Shown here: piece after piece, positions 63,925 through 64,000 of the stretch
Position numbering within the stretch: the first letter of the stretch is position 1
Layout: every line of letters begins with the position of its first letter
NCBI GenBank assembly: GCA_035771165.1
Contig: JAWNZC010000285.1
Coordinates: 1,837,501 to 1,901,500 of the forward strand
Reading direction: 5' to 3'
Length of the DNA: 64,000 nt
From: Paragorgia papillata
Lineage: Eukaryota > Cnidaria > Anthozoa > Scleralcyonacea > Coralliidae
Program-made: the position numbers and the translations under genes
Notes under the pieces: model-generated
Told to the model about the DNA's origin: nothing
What the model saw: the letters and a program-made list of their open reading frames with translations, nothing else
Databases searched by the model: none

Positions 63925-64000
63925 CAGGGATGGCAAATCTTCTTTTAATAAATCTTCTTTTATCTTCTTTTAATAATAAAAGAAGATTTTGATTTTGAAG
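63925..64000 (+). mobile_element. Possible hAT-like transposon end
   Basis: RT homology stops abruptly and CAGGGATGGCAAATC begins, which resembles hAT termini (CAGGG-TGG). The remainder is TTCTTTTAATAAA repeats. The window ends before the other terminus, so no target duplication can be checked. Confidence 0.35.

Overview
This is a window of an animal nuclear genome, AT-rich and intron-bearing, made almost entirely of nested mobile elements. No confident resident host gene is present. The element types (a Polinton/Maverick, a Gmr1-type LTR retrotransposon, a helicase-encoding Academ-like DNA transposon, a 5S-rRNA-derived SINE) suggest an invertebrate metazoan. A cnidarian such as a coral or anemone is my best guess, but that is inference from element families rather than a diagnostic host gene.

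Layout. 1-4147: unannotatable flank with a possible split gene and a 5S-derived SINE. 4148-40322: one very large Polinton/Maverick (36.2 kb, about 31.5 kb without two later insertions), bounded by 163-bp terminal inverted repeats (TIRs) and a TGTAC(A) target duplication. 40758-45145: a DNA transposon with a TTAA-like target, carrying a gene with a P2X7-type cysteine cage. 45510-46214: a repeat pair and a TA microsatellite. 46216-50642 and 63672-63924: a Gmr1-type Ty3/gypsy retrotransposon with integrase before reverse transcriptase. It is split inside its RT by 50643-63671, a 13.0-kb Academ-like transposon (18-bp TIR, 9-bp target duplication) that encodes a multi-exon transposase with ankyrin repeats and, convergently, a RecQ-like helicase. 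63925 onward may be the end of a hAT element.

The Polinton has a central virion and replication block: integrase, minor capsid/penton, small basic core peptides, major capsid protein, adenovirus-like cysteine protease, packaging ATPase and protein-primed family-B DNA polymerase. It is flanked by two accessory arms (about 4.8-10.9 kb and 27.4-39.9 kb) rich in small unknown genes. Several are paralogous between or within arms, which points to growth by duplication. Accessory genes that can be recognised are a SET-domain methyltransferase, a Fic-domain protein, a tail-anchored helical protein resembling Bcl-2 proteins, and a long coiled-coil gene with a candidate 60-nt intron. Basic proteins with recurring QKGG/QRGG sites next to an adenovirus-like protease suggest a proteolytically processed core.

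Many Polinton genes are broken by single-base shifts at poly(A) runs, and the integrase carries two in-frame stops. This copy is probably dead or carries homopolymer assembly errors. Two later transposons landed inside Polinton genes: 23956-27089 in the SET gene and 37230-38759 in an arm paralogue. In both cases the target duplication shows that the gene was continuous before insertion.
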